Assembly (NCBI GenBank): GCA_033032175.1
Contig: CM065311.1
Location: forward strand, 1,791,190-1,855,189
Length of the DNA stretch: 64,000 nucleotides
Direction: 5' to 3'
DNA from: Saturnia japonica
Taxonomy: Eukaryota; Arthropoda; Insecta; Lepidoptera; Saturniidae
In this document: positions 1 to 10,800 of the stretch, one piece after another
How the letters are laid out: each line of letters begins with the position of its first letter
How positions within the stretch are numbered: position 1 is the first letter of the stretch
Notes under the pieces: model-generated
Databases searched by the model: none
Told to the model about the DNA's origin: nothing
The model's input: only the letters and a program-made list of their open reading frames with translations
Translations under genes and position numbers: made by a program

Positions 1-337
1 GATAGGAAGCGCGCCGGTCGCATTGGGATCTCGTTTGTCATGCGAACTTGTATGTATGGCCGGCAGCGGATGGCAACCGATTCGCGGAACACGTCACAAG
101 TAACAAGATATGAGATATAAATAATTAATTATTATAACAACTAATACTTTTATAGAAAAATATGTTTGGTCAGGTCCAATTTGTGTACCTAGTTTCATTA
201 AAATATTTTGATTTTTATCATTGTATCAACCTCTAGGTAACTAACGGTATTCAAGAGTAGGAACAAAAAATATACTTTGTATTTTGCTGTCCATGTTAAT
301 TTCATTCTTGCAACTGATAAAGTTTATATTTAAATTA
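1..337. other. Non-coding, nothing recognised
   Basis: The first 100 bases are GC-richer than the surroundings; the rest is AT-rich without a credible ORF, splice pair or repeat that I can name. Confidence 0.4.
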
Positions 338-640
338 GCTTCTGCCCGCGACTTCGTCTGCGTGGACTTCAGAATTGTATCTTTACCGGAATAAATGTAT
401 TCTGTGTGTTTAATCCAGGTTACAAACTATCTGTACGTCAATTTCATCATAATCGTGCAGCCGTTTTTGTTTCTTCATACAAATTTTGGACTCTCGTTAC
501 ACCCCTTTAGGGTTGTAATTTTCAAAAATCCCTTCTTAACACATGCTACGTCATAATATCTATACGTTTACCAAATCTCTGCCCAATTGGTTGTGGTTTG
601 TGCTATGAGTTGATAGATCAGTCAGTCACGGTTTCCATTT
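338..640. repeat. Dispersed retroelement tail, lepidopteran-style
   Basis: The segment opens with TTCTGCCCGCGACTTCGTC and ends near a GTTGATAGATCAGTCAGTCA stretch, a pairing common in introns of moths and butterflies (established pattern, recalled, not searched). Related beginnings occur at 18409 (GTGCCCGCGGCTCCACTCGC), and shorter scraps near 48755 and 51478. No ORF survives. Confidence 0.5.
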
Positions 641-1580
641 AAATTATAACAATTAAATTGTATAGATTTAAAGTAATGAATGTGAACAAATTTATCTGTC
701 AAATATATAACACCATAATAACGGCTTCTTTCTTTCTTTCTTTGGCTTCTTGTAATTTTGTTTATTTTTTACTTTCGCACCTTTTTCGTAGTCAAGTTGT
801 TGGAATGACAACCTTACGACAACTAATTACAGATAAGATTGCTTTTTAGGTCATTGAACTCTATTTTAAACTTTGCAGTGTTTTTTTAAGAGTCACGTAC
901 AACTCATTACTTGACGTCAGATACTGGGAGGATCACGTTTTCTTACGCATTTAGACAGTAGCACAACCCTATCTCTTATGGTAATAAGAAAATGATATTG
1001 CTCATAATATTCATATCTAAGATTTGGTTCAGATGCAACAATATGGAAAACTCAATATAATAAAATTTACTCATGATAAATACTTATTAGCATTTTCAAT
1101 CAAACTGGAAGCCATTATAATATGTAAATTAATTATATTATCAACTTTAATAATATTGGCAACATAACTGCGTCATGATTTACAGCATAGATTTAAAAAG
1201 TTACAGAGTGTTCGCTTTTAACTTATATCCAGTAGCTTTGCGGTGGGCGTACTTCACGGACGGATCGGACGGAAGTATTGCGTGCTCTTGCGCACTCAGA
1301 TTGTGCGTTCACAGACCACTGATTATCAGAAGGGTTACTTTACTAAGTTGTACATTGATTTCTAACCAACAGGAAAACAGTATGACTGTATTTGTGAAAG
1401 GTGGTAGTTTGGAAAAATTGATTCGTCTGCATTCGTTTGTGTTAGTGTATCGTTAAAATAAGTGTTGTGTGTTCTTGACATTCGGATTTGCCTATATTGC
1501 ATTGACTATTGATATAAGGTACGTTTAGTCAAAAAAACATTGTTAAAAAAAAACTATAAATAAAGTTGTTGCAAATCGTA
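641..1580 (+). other. Non-coding; possible first exon ending at 1518
   Basis: AT-rich flanks surround a GC-richer part (1235-1330) with a TCAGA initiator-like pentamer near 1297. A good splice donor, AAG|GTACGT, lies at 1518/1519. This could be a 5' non-coding exon, possibly of the same transcript as the exon at 4803-4909. The open frame across 1175-1456 has no recognisable domain and I do not call it coding. Confidence 0.2.
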
Positions 1581-1760
1581 TGTTGGTAGGGCTTTTTCTA
1601 ATGCTCGTCTGGCTAGCTACCTACCACTTTCATTTTCAAGCACGTATAGGTATGTTCTGGCAGCTACACTTGAGAGCCACCATCTTGGGCCACATCAGAT
1701 AAGACCGTGGCCATAACACTAAAACCTAAAGATAAAAAAGTGATAACTTAAACTAATCAA
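1581..1760 (+). repeat. Dispersed repeat (GTCTGGCTAG family), copy 1
   Basis: The order GTTGGTAGGGCTTT, CTCGTCTGGCTAGCTACC, CCATCTTGGGCCACATC and an A-rich AACACTAAAA tail is also found at 59455-59640 and, more diverged, at 8200-8370. Three copies with shared order but ragged ends indicate a retroposed SINE-like family. Confidence 0.5.
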
Positions 1761-1787
1761 AAAGAAAAAAAAAACCGAATGAAAGGG

Positions 1788-1856
1788 AAGCTGGCGAGGA
1801 TTCGAATCTAGGACTTCGCCCATAGCAGTCACGCTTGCGACCGCTGGGCTATAAGG
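1788..1856 (-). repeat. tRNA-derived SINE head
   Basis: On the minus strand a pol III A box (TAGCCCAGCGGTCGC) is followed about 40 bases later by a B box (GATTCGAATCC), then an A/T-rich tail. There is no plausible cloverleaf and no anticodon stem, so this is a SINE promoter region and not a tRNA gene. The same head, plus strand, is at 8121-8176. Confidence 0.5.
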
Positions 1857-2792
1857 GTTTTGTTAGGATTTACTGAAACTATGCTACCATTAATGGCGCC
1901 GTAACGCGTTACTTTACGAAGCGGTTTACCCTCCCATAAAAAGTTATCACTTCAAAAATTGAAGCTCACCTTTGGTGAAGGATTTTTACTTACGGTTCGG
2001 TCACATTTTTGGAAATTTTGGACTAGTATCTTTGCTTAGTAATAATTGGCTTTAGCAAGCAAAGAAAAAGTACTCGGTAGTAAAAAAGATAATTCAACTG
2101 TTTAATGAAGTGTATAAATGTAGTTGGTGTGACAACATGCAATTTACTAGGAATAACAAAAGAAATTGTTCAGTATGCGGTTAGTTTAATTTATAAATAT
2201 TATGCGTTCTAGGCACGCTTAATTAACTTTTATTTGTCAAAACGAAAGAAGAATCTGATTATTATTCAAAGAACGTTGCGAACGTTTCTCTTCCTACAAA
2301 AGTAAATGAAACCTGAAAAATTAAACAACATAGAGTATTTTAGCTACAAAATATTCATGAACTTTCCTTCGTGTTATTTATGTATGATTTAATGTGTTTA
2401 TTCTCAGCAATAAAATATTCACATTTACTTTTCTTTGTATTAATTTAAACAAAATGAAAAATACTTTTAGTAAGTTAAAAGTGGATTGATTTAAAATAGT
2501 AAAAAGTGACAAAACATATGCGTGCGCCTTTGTGAATAATTTACATGAAAACGTTGACACGAAAGCTTATAACGTGGGAAAGTTCTATTTTCAGTGTGGT
2601 AGTTGCCCTGTACGCTCAAACGTAAATGGAGGCATTCATGCCACGGAAACTGGGCTGTAATGATTGATCACTTCCATTGATTAATACTAAAGTTCATACG
2701 ATAGGTAACAAGGGTTATATAAATTAAATAAGTCTTTTATTGTTAACCTTTGTAAACGTTTCATCGTCTCTATTAAGGCGAATGTTCAGATA
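1857..2792. other. AT-rich non-coding stretch
   Basis: No credible coding or repeat signal was recognised; only short chance frames are present. Confidence 0.35.
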
Positions 2793-3143
2793 TTGTATGG
2801 ACTTTATCCCAACATCTCCCTTCCACGACAGAATCACGCAAGTTGGTACTTAGTGTACGAAGCCAAAATTACTCGGTATCATCAATCTCGGCACGAAATA
2901 AAAGTTTTCAAATTCTTACTCCTACCGTATTGTGGAGATGTGGAATCTCGTTTCGGTCAGCATGTTCCTCCCACTTTCGATATCGGATCTTTCAAACGAT
3001 GCGTGAAGAAGCATTTCTGCGTGACGGCGACGGATGTCGATTAGATTTGTCACTGGCGGCGGTAGCCGTTGTTTTTCGACGGTACTGTACTTTACATTAG
3101 ATGCTGTGCAGTAATTTTGCCAAGCTACATTGAGAACTCTCAA
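2793..3143 (+). pseudogene. Decayed LINE reverse-transcriptase C-terminus
   Basis: Two overlapping plus-strand frames carry pieces of the tail typical of jockey/CR1-type LINE polyproteins: an RSQNYSV-like stretch, an L-W-R/N-S-type segment, then PPTFDIGSFKRCVKKHF. The conserved order switches frame near 2925, so at least one frameshift has occurred. The tail is followed by GC-rich sequence and then AT-rich DNA. The match rests on motif order only. Confidence 0.4.
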
Positions 3144-4802
3144 ATAAGTTACGATTTGCTTATTAATGCTTATTATTTACTCTGATTTGTGGGAGCTTAC
3201 ATTTTGACCCTTCGTTGCAATGCTTTTTATTTATTCTTTTATGTTGTTTTTCTTCATTTTATGTTTATATTCGGTGTTTTAACAAAAAACATAATTATCT
3301 TCAAATACGGCTTTTTAAAGTTTGTGCTGTTATTATCGAACGAAGTCAATTTTAAACGGAAATATTTTCCTTTGTATGAACTTTCACTTCTATGTGTTAG
3401 TTTTAAAACACTTAAGATATTGAGGTTATCTTAAAAGTTCTTAGACTTAGAATTAATTTCACAATGTTATTATTTTATCATTCTTTATCGTTGTATTTGT
3501 AACGAGCAGTGCTATTCGCTCCTTAGCCTTTCCATCCTTAATTTTTTTTAATTTATCGGGCAACTTTTTCAATTATTCAGTCTTTATAAACCTTAGTCCG
3601 ACTATAATAACTATTATAATAAAAATAATCAAAATCGGCACAAGGCGTTTGTTCTCTAGAGCGCAAGAAAGGAACAAACATACATAGGCCGATAAAAACA
3701 TTACCTTCCTATGCGTCGCGCAGTCGGGCGCAAAAATAGCCAAATCGGTCCAGCCATTTCCAAATGATGCGTTTACCAACGACCAATGTTGTACTTTTGG
3801 TATAATGTAGAATATTAATTCATTTTAAATTCCACTAAAAGAAACTGCGAAGGAACAATATACTAGTTTCCATTCTTTGTACTTACCTGAATAGTGTTAA
3901 TTGTCCTGTTTGGTTTCTAATGACGTAACCAAGGGTGACTGTTAGACAGTCCTATGTAATGAATCCTAGTCTATTTGAAGACATCGTGTGAACCGTCTAT
4001 ACAGACCTATACACTTAGGATATTAAGAACTCCACATTTAAAGTTTTTACTCGACTTAATTTATCAAAATAATATACTAAGAAAAACATTACGCAATTTA
4101 AGTTACTACTCGTTATTCGCTTGAAATACTAATTTTGTTCACATTTATTCGAGAAAGTTCGATTCGCAAGGAGAGTCGGACGAGATACCGTGATTTCTCG
4201 AGCGAACTTTATTATGCTCGCACTTTATAGATTTCCAATTTCTGTGTTTAATTACTTTGGAAATATCTAATATTTACTTTTTATTATGGTTTTATTGCTT
4301 TAGGATGGCACTTAAATGAAAATATCTATAAATTGTTTAGTACTATTAAATTTACTTTCTTTAAGTCCAGTATTTAAAAAGAAATGCGGGCGGAATTTAG
4401 TCCACACAGAACGTATTCTTCTGTTTCATCCTTGGACGATGGCGGTAGCAATATTTTTGGTTACAATACAATCAACAATACCTATCTATCACTGCTATGT
4501 TTCTATTTTTTTTTTTTTTTTTTCAAAAAATATGTCTCTCTCGTCTTGGAGGAGGAAACAGGATAATACGAAATTTTGATTTTGATTATTTATTAGGTAT
4601 GATAAGTCTGAGCAACAATTGTCTCTTTCGTGTTCAATTCGGTCGTTGGGGTAAAAGTAAGACAGCAATTCGTTTCTGTTAAAACCTATCCTTTGAATAT
4701 CTTGCCGAACCGCGTTTCCTCTGAATGGTAGGTCGTATTGTCACTGCCAACGATATATGTTAATTACAATTTTGTGTCTGTAACATTTCTCCATTGTTTC
4801 AG
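3144..4802. other. AT-rich non-coding stretch
   Basis: Contains a long T run (about 4506-4522) and no supported gene. Overlapping frames around 4316-4680 cross the T run and look like chance. Confidence 0.35.
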
Positions 4803-4909
4803 GTTATGTGTGCGTGCTGTTAGATTAGTGTACAACTGAGCAATAGGGGGTCCTCGATTCTGCTCAACATTGTGGAATGGTTCCAGTGTGTTGGAATTGT
4901 ATTGTTCAC
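4803..4909 (+). other. Candidate non-coding (5' UTR) exon
   Basis: A textbook acceptor (pyrimidine-rich tract, TTGTTTCAG|GTTATG) and a consensus donor (TTCAC|GTAAGT) bound 107 bases that are GC-richer than the flanks. All frames are short: one ATG at 4806 stops after five codons; another at about 4877 stops if joined to the Arf6 exon at 46128. This fits a 5' UTR exon, and Arf6 is the nearest supported plus-strand gene downstream. The link across about 41 kb is inference; it could belong to an unseen transcript. Confidence 0.35.
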
Positions 4910-5073
4910 GTAAGTAAAATTTGTTTTATTTATTTTCTATTAATCTTGTATGCTCTTGCCACGATTTGGAAATTCATGATCGTAAATTTATCGAGGTTTA
5001 TTGTTGTCAACCTCTGCGTTAAATGAAGTCCAATGACATCGTGACTGTCACATGTTCATAATATTTATCCATA

Positions 5074-5530
5074 CAATTAATAACAATGAAGTGTCTGTTT
5101 GTAATGTAAAAATAACAGTTTTTTTAATAAATGCATTTGAAAGTATATATACGATAACCTTTAGGTAGCAAAAAGCCCATTTTTAAAAATTTTGTCTGTC
5201 TGTCTGTTTTTTCCGGGTAATCTCCGAAACGCTTGGACCGATTTTGACGGGACTTTCACTGATAGATAGCTGATGATATAGGGAGTAACTTAGGCTACTT
5301 TTATTTTAGAAAAACTATTAGGGTCCCGCACAAATAAAAAAAACTGGTCATGGTGAATCAATTCGGGCGCCTAAATGGCTTACGCTGAGTAAACCATGAG
5401 AGATATAGTAAATTAATGTACTACATAATTATAGGCATTAAAAAGACCTACAAAATAGGCTGGGATAGTATACATCTATCTTTTAAAGAACACCCACAAT
5501 TACAAACAGACACTTCAATTTTATTAATTG
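5074..5530. mobile_element. MITE with 33-bp TIRs and TA duplication
   Basis: The ends are inverted copies (CAATTAATAACAATGAAGTG at left; the reverse complement of CACTTCAATTTTATTAATTG at right) and are flanked by TA on both sides (5072-5073 and 5531-5532), as in Tc1/mariner-type insertions. The 457-bp body includes CTCCGAAACGCTTGGACCG, a phrase common in lepidopteran introns. A second copy lies inverted at about 61590-61945. No transposase is encoded, so it is non-autonomous. Confidence 0.65.
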
Positions 5531-5532
5531 TA

Positions 5533-7084
5533 TAGATAAAAATAATATAAAAATCATAAAAACTTACTTTATACAAAGAAGTGTTTAAACGACTAGTTAA
5601 AGATATTAATTGTTATTAAAATTTAAATATATTTCTTGGTTATATAATGTGTTGTGTTGTATGTTTTATTAAAATATTAATGTTTACATTTTATATTAAC
5701 TATATTATTGTTAAATTAAAATAGGTACTAAATTACATTGAATGAAGATACGATTTAAATTTAGATTCCGAATATTACAAGGTAGTAAAGATTTTATCAC
5801 TTTTTATTTTATGTAATGCTGTCCTCCTCACAATTACAATTTGCGCGAATTAATTATTAGCAGTATGAAAGCGTATAAAACTATTCGGTTCGTTGATAAG
5901 AATCTCAAAATAAAAGTGAATTCTTATATTAATGACGCACACTAATTAAATTTCCACAAGAAAACATTTCTACTGCCAGTAAAGTAACTATGTACTAGTA
6001 ACTCAACTATTGCATTATTTTCTTATAGATAACATTTTTTTAAGGTGCCTATCTAACGTGTAATATATTAATATTAACATATTTTAGATAATATTTATAT
6101 CTAATTCAGAATCAATTATATTTTCGCCAAAAATGTTTGCCAATTTCTCATTTTCTTATTGTATCCAAATATAAACCTATTTGAAATAATTATCATCGTT
6201 AAGTATTATTTAAAATACTACTAATAAAATACGCAGGATTTATACTTATTGGGTTCTTTTTTTTTTTTTTTAATAGTCGTTCACAAAAGTTTCTTTATGT
6301 CGTCGGAAAATAATGAATAATTATTTGCTAATACTATGTACATATTTTATCAAGAAGGACAATATAATACATAAAAAGATAATTTGAATAACTGTCTTAT
6401 TTTGTTCGAGTTAGCTGCCGATCCGATTTTGTTTAAAAAATATAACAATTAAATTCCATTATTAGTAAAATATAACTAATTACCTTTGTTACTATTGTAG
6501 AATAAACTCTATTGTGTGGTCTTAAAACACTTTGTGTATATTGTAAAATTATCTGCAAATGTTTGTTGTTTCTGCTTAGATTATCATTAATTATGACTGT
6601 ACCTATTATAATAATATACATTCGATTTTATCTCAGAGAAAAAGAATTAAAATATGTACAGGAGCAAAAAAAGTTAAACAAGTGTAAAAAATAAATACTA
6701 TTTTCATTACGACATAGTAGTTCTGGCTATCATATCTGATTGCGGCCGTGCATTCGTAAAGGCGATTAAACACTTGTCAACGTGTGTTTTACTACGTGCT
6801 AACGTTCATACAGTTACTAAACCAATTAGTATTCATCGTAATACCGGTGACAGTTGTTCGATTGGTGTATATCGCGTGTGTACATACTTTTACCTGAAAT
6901 TTCAACTTCTTTAGTTACGTATTCACTATCAAAATATTCATCCCTTTCATTGAAGAACTTATCTGTGCATGATTTCATTTCACAAGTAAAAGTGTTATTA
7001 AAATGGAAATTGAATATCAAAGTTAATATCAAACACAAAACCTTTAAATATTTTGGTCCTTCGAGCCAACATTGCATTCTTCTT
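5533..7084. other. AT-rich non-coding stretch
   Basis: Very AT-rich with a T run near 6258-6271. Opposed frames at 6826-7087 carry no recognisable domain. No gene is supported. Confidence 0.35.
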
Positions 7085-7490
7085 TAAGAACTAAGCTCTT
7101 GTTGGTGGAGCAGTTGCCACTGTACCCTATCCTCTGCTTTTTTTTTTTCCTCTTGATATAGCACGTTTCCCACTTTTTCCTTCACTTGTTGACAAGGCCT
7201 CGTCTATATCTTCCTATTGCTCGCTTTTCTTTAATTTACCTCCCAAAATTGTTTTAAAGAACTTGTCGTGCTGTATAAAGTGTCCAATCATCTCCACGTC
7301 TTTCCTCGTCAACCACTCTTAACATTTCGTCATTTGTATTATTAACACCACATCTGAAACGCAGCCGAGCCTTTCTATGTCTCTTTATTTCATCGCCCAT
7401 GTTTCACAGCCATTCAATGCTATACTCCAGATGTAGGACTTAAGGATCCGTTTTCTAACCTAGGTTTTAATTTTAGATTTGAACAGGTGT
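7085..7490 (-). pseudogene. Decayed LINE C-terminal fragment (endonuclease-RT type)
   Basis: Read on the minus strand the segment encodes broken pieces of the classical end of RTE-like endonuclease-reverse transcriptases: a CETWAMK-like part, then a part resembling IGHFIQHDKFFKTI, and finally EDRVQWQLLHQQEL at the C-terminus (about 7090-7135). Several frameshifts and stops separate the pieces. It is a 5'-truncated, dead retrotransposon tail. Confidence 0.5.
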
Positions 7491-8120
7491 TTCTTTCGAA
7501 AATCTTTTTTGTTTTTGTTACCAGCGAGAATACTGAACTTTTATAAAGCTAGCAACGTTTCAAAGGTATGGGGAAGGTAGTCTATGGTTCAGTGAGCTCG
7601 CGACAATCACGTCTGACATTCCCGTGCGCGTTGCTATGTGACAGGTCATCTGGAGTTAATGAAGTGGCGACGTATTATGTGACGACGGTCGGGACTGCCA
7701 TGGCGCGGCGCGGCGTGGCGTACCCTTTCAATCGTTTAATAAGCCTGTTTGGATATTAAGGTTCATAGTGTTTTAATCTATTATCTTCTGTATACAACCA
7801 TAATAAGTAGAAGATATATCTATAATAATATATTTTCCTTTAGTTAGGACGTTAGACGCATTTTTATTAAAGTGTATATACGTGTAAAATAAATATAATG
7901 GTGTTAAGCACAATCCCTTTCAATTTGTTACATACCATTGTTGGCTTTGTTTACTTATTGTGAAAGTTGTTCGCAATGTATGTACATTAAACATCCGTAC
8001 ATACATACATACGGCCGGTTTTCTTGTAGGACTTGCAATATAATAGCTTGCAAAGTTGAACAACTGACTAATTATTGCAGATTTTGTTACGACTCGTGAC
8101 AGTCAAATAAATCTGTTAAT
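7491..8120. other. Non-coding; GC-rich island at 7560-7740
   Basis: A short GC-rich island has an open 63-codon frame without recognisable domain. A short (TACA)n microsatellite lies near 7995-8012. Nothing else is supported. Confidence 0.3.
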
Positions 8121-8375
8121 GATAGCTTAGCGGTAGCGTGTTCGGACACTGTGACGATCGACGTAGATTCAAATCCTCAATTAGCCTAAACTTCTAAGGC
8201 ATCTTCTTATGCCCAGCTGGCTGGCTAATATGTCCGAGTTGAAAATTTGTTACCAAGTACTTTTATAGGTGTGTTCCGACAGTAGTAGCTACTTCAGAGC
8301 CAGTTCCTTCTAGGCTTAGCATGTTACCATCTTACACCACATCGTCACTTACTTTACTTATCATTGGCTGAAATT
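8121..8375 (+). repeat. tRNA-headed SINE, complete-looking copy
   Basis: The order is A box (GATAGCTTAGCGGTAGCG), B box (TAGATTCAAATCC), then the CCAGCTGGCTGGCTAATATG and TTACCATCTTACACCACATC body shared with 1581-1760 and 59455-59640. Head and body are in the same orientation here, which suggests that this is the more complete structure of the family. Confidence 0.5.
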
Positions 8376-10479
8376 CTGGACAAACTAACCTATAAGGTTT
8401 ATAAAAAATAAAAATAAAAACAATTGTGTGCAATTCACACGTGGTAGAAGTGAAACCTTTACATCTATGTTTTTCTTTAATTCAGAAAATGATCAAATAC
8501 ACACTAATTTAAAGTTTATGAAAATGTACATACAAGTACTCACAATCATTATTCGCAATATTATTTTCAATTAATGCACATTTGAAATATCCATGGTAAC
8601 CTAACACAATATCGATCAGTATCAGAATGTTATAAGTGTTATCTATAAAGTTTTTGTTTCGTGCATTTTGCCGAGGTAATAAAATTAATTATTGCGTGGC
8701 AACAAACGTCTTTTATACCAATTTACCATTGCCTAAAACTTTCCTATCTCATTTTCTCCCACGTTAAATTTTATGAATTTATGTGTCTGTCTCTTTTTAC
8801 TGTCGCTTTCGCTTTTTCGTTTCATCGACTTTCCAATTACAACGATGCTAAAGAAGTTTTCACTTCAAAAACTATCATGAGATGATATTTGTTTAATTGC
8901 GATTTCCGTCGTCGTATTTCGCTGTAATAACAAAGAAATATAATAAACTTAGTTTTTATACTTATCAGATAAAATTATTTAATTCTATACGATTATTGTG
9001 GTGAACTGTTGAAGTATTGTGTATTTTGCCAGTAGTAGTAAACTTTATCGCGACGAGTTTAATTGTAAGTGAATGCTCTAAAAATAATTTAACTCACACG
9101 TGACAACCCTGTTAGGATATGTAATGTTTACATCGTTCAAGCGAGCTTCAGGGGACGGTTGCAGTAAAGTTTGTTAACCCCGCACAAGCTCCAAAGCTGT
9201 AGTCTAAATATTGCGAATTGTATAATTGTAAAATGTACTTAATAGTAACGACAACAGCTTTAGAAATTTTTCTGAGATGCGAATTTAATGTATAGAAAGA
9301 TTTAAAATGTCGATTTACCGGGGTCTTTATGTTATACAGTTTCAAGATCGCAAAGGGGTCAATTATAACATTAGTTACTTTTACGGTTTTCTTTATTGTA
9401 ACCGTATTTAATTAATTGTTCAATGGGGACTATTTGCAGCTTCTTTTTAAGTCGAAATATTTTATTATCCGGTTTTGGATAATAATACAACGCATTTGAA
9501 ATATTTCCATGCCGTATAGAATAATGCACTAAAAATTTCCTAAACCTAATAACCTAATATGTCACTTTATTACTTATAAAGTTAAATCATAACTTTTAAA
9601 TTATAAGTCGGTTAATTTGTTAATATCATACGGATCATACTCCATTAAAATTAACTCATACTTATTTGATAATTTCAAGGTTAACATCGTTCTGTTTTAT
9701 ATTGTTTTCGAAGTATTTTTTTTTTTAATTATCATGCCGAACTATTAGCCAATCTTGTTTTATCGTCGATTTTAATTAAAAAAAAATCACTATTCACTGA
9801 AAATATAAAATATTTAGATTTCATTTATAGGTCAATTGTTTGTCCCCTAAATTATCAAGTTTAATATTTGCAAAAAGCTAAATATTTCTTTGCGAAGAAA
9901 TTCACAAGGGACTAGGCATATAATTTTATTTATTAGAAGAATGAATTTCAGTACATGTTTAATTGTTATGACTAAAACAACACGTGGGTGCTAGGCGCCT
10001 ACATTAAAGTTTCGTTGTTCGTGAATCGTGAGTTCGTGACCTTATTCACTTATTCACATGAGTTTCTGATACTCGTGTGTAATTTTTATGTAGTGTTGCC
10101 CTTTTGTCGTTTTTCGAATAAAGATAATATTTACGTACATTGTATAAAGTAGATAGATATTTATTTTCACAGACGTTGTTAGACTGTTTTAACTATTTGG
10201 TATACATTACTTTCATTTTTTATCATAGACGGTATGAGTAAGCTATTGTAGCACATGATAAACTTGTTTACAATTAAAAATAATATGAATTGATCATAAT
10301 TAGTCATCGGTTTTGATGAGGGCAAGGTTCTCAGTACACTTGGAAATTATCAGATTCGATAAATATCCTTAATAATTGATTCTGGAATATCTTTCATGCC
10401 AAGCGCGTTTGAGAGAAAAGGCAGTATTATGAATCTCATTTGCTATAATTTTTTTTTATACAACAAACTTTGCAAACCA
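8376..10479. other. AT-rich non-coding stretch
   Basis: No supported coding region, splice pair or repeat. Open frames at 8661-8885 and 9148-9345 show no domain. Confidence 0.35.
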
Positions 10480-10800
10480 CGCATACGGCCCGTTTGACGG
10501 TAAAAGGCAACCGTAACCTATGGACGCTTGTTAAACCGTAGGTATCATCACTAGCACGTTGTCGACCTTTAATCATCTACTCCAAGAAGCTCTGGAAACC
10601 CTACCCACTGCAGCAATACAACACAAGGTTATTATTTGTCTGCGATTTTCTGTAACGTAAAGGAATTTCACCAGTCGGACTGCCCCAAGTAAAGAGAAAT
10701 CTCCAATGTGATTGCGATCTTCTGTAGGGAATAAGGAGGTATAAATCTCCAAAGATATTTCTGTATGCCTTATCATTCCTCAAAAATACCAATCTGTAAA
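10480..10800 (+). repeat. Dispersed repeat (CGGACTGCCCCAAGTA family), copy 1
   Basis: Blocks TGCGATTTTCTGTA, AATTTCACCAGTCGGACTGC and CCCCAAGTAAAGAGAAATCT recur in the same order at 60200-60420, with a partial copy at 20845-20960. The opposing open frames across it (10573-10792) are by-products of the repeat and I do not annotate them as genes. Confidence 0.55.

Noticed and set aside
1788..1856. tRNA gene on the minus strand
   Set aside because: A and B boxes are present, but no foldable cloverleaf or anticodon arm; it is better explained as a SINE head, repeated at 8121.
4316..4682. Three overlapping plus ORFs
   Set aside because: They all run through a T homopolymer and switch frame with its length; no domain seen.
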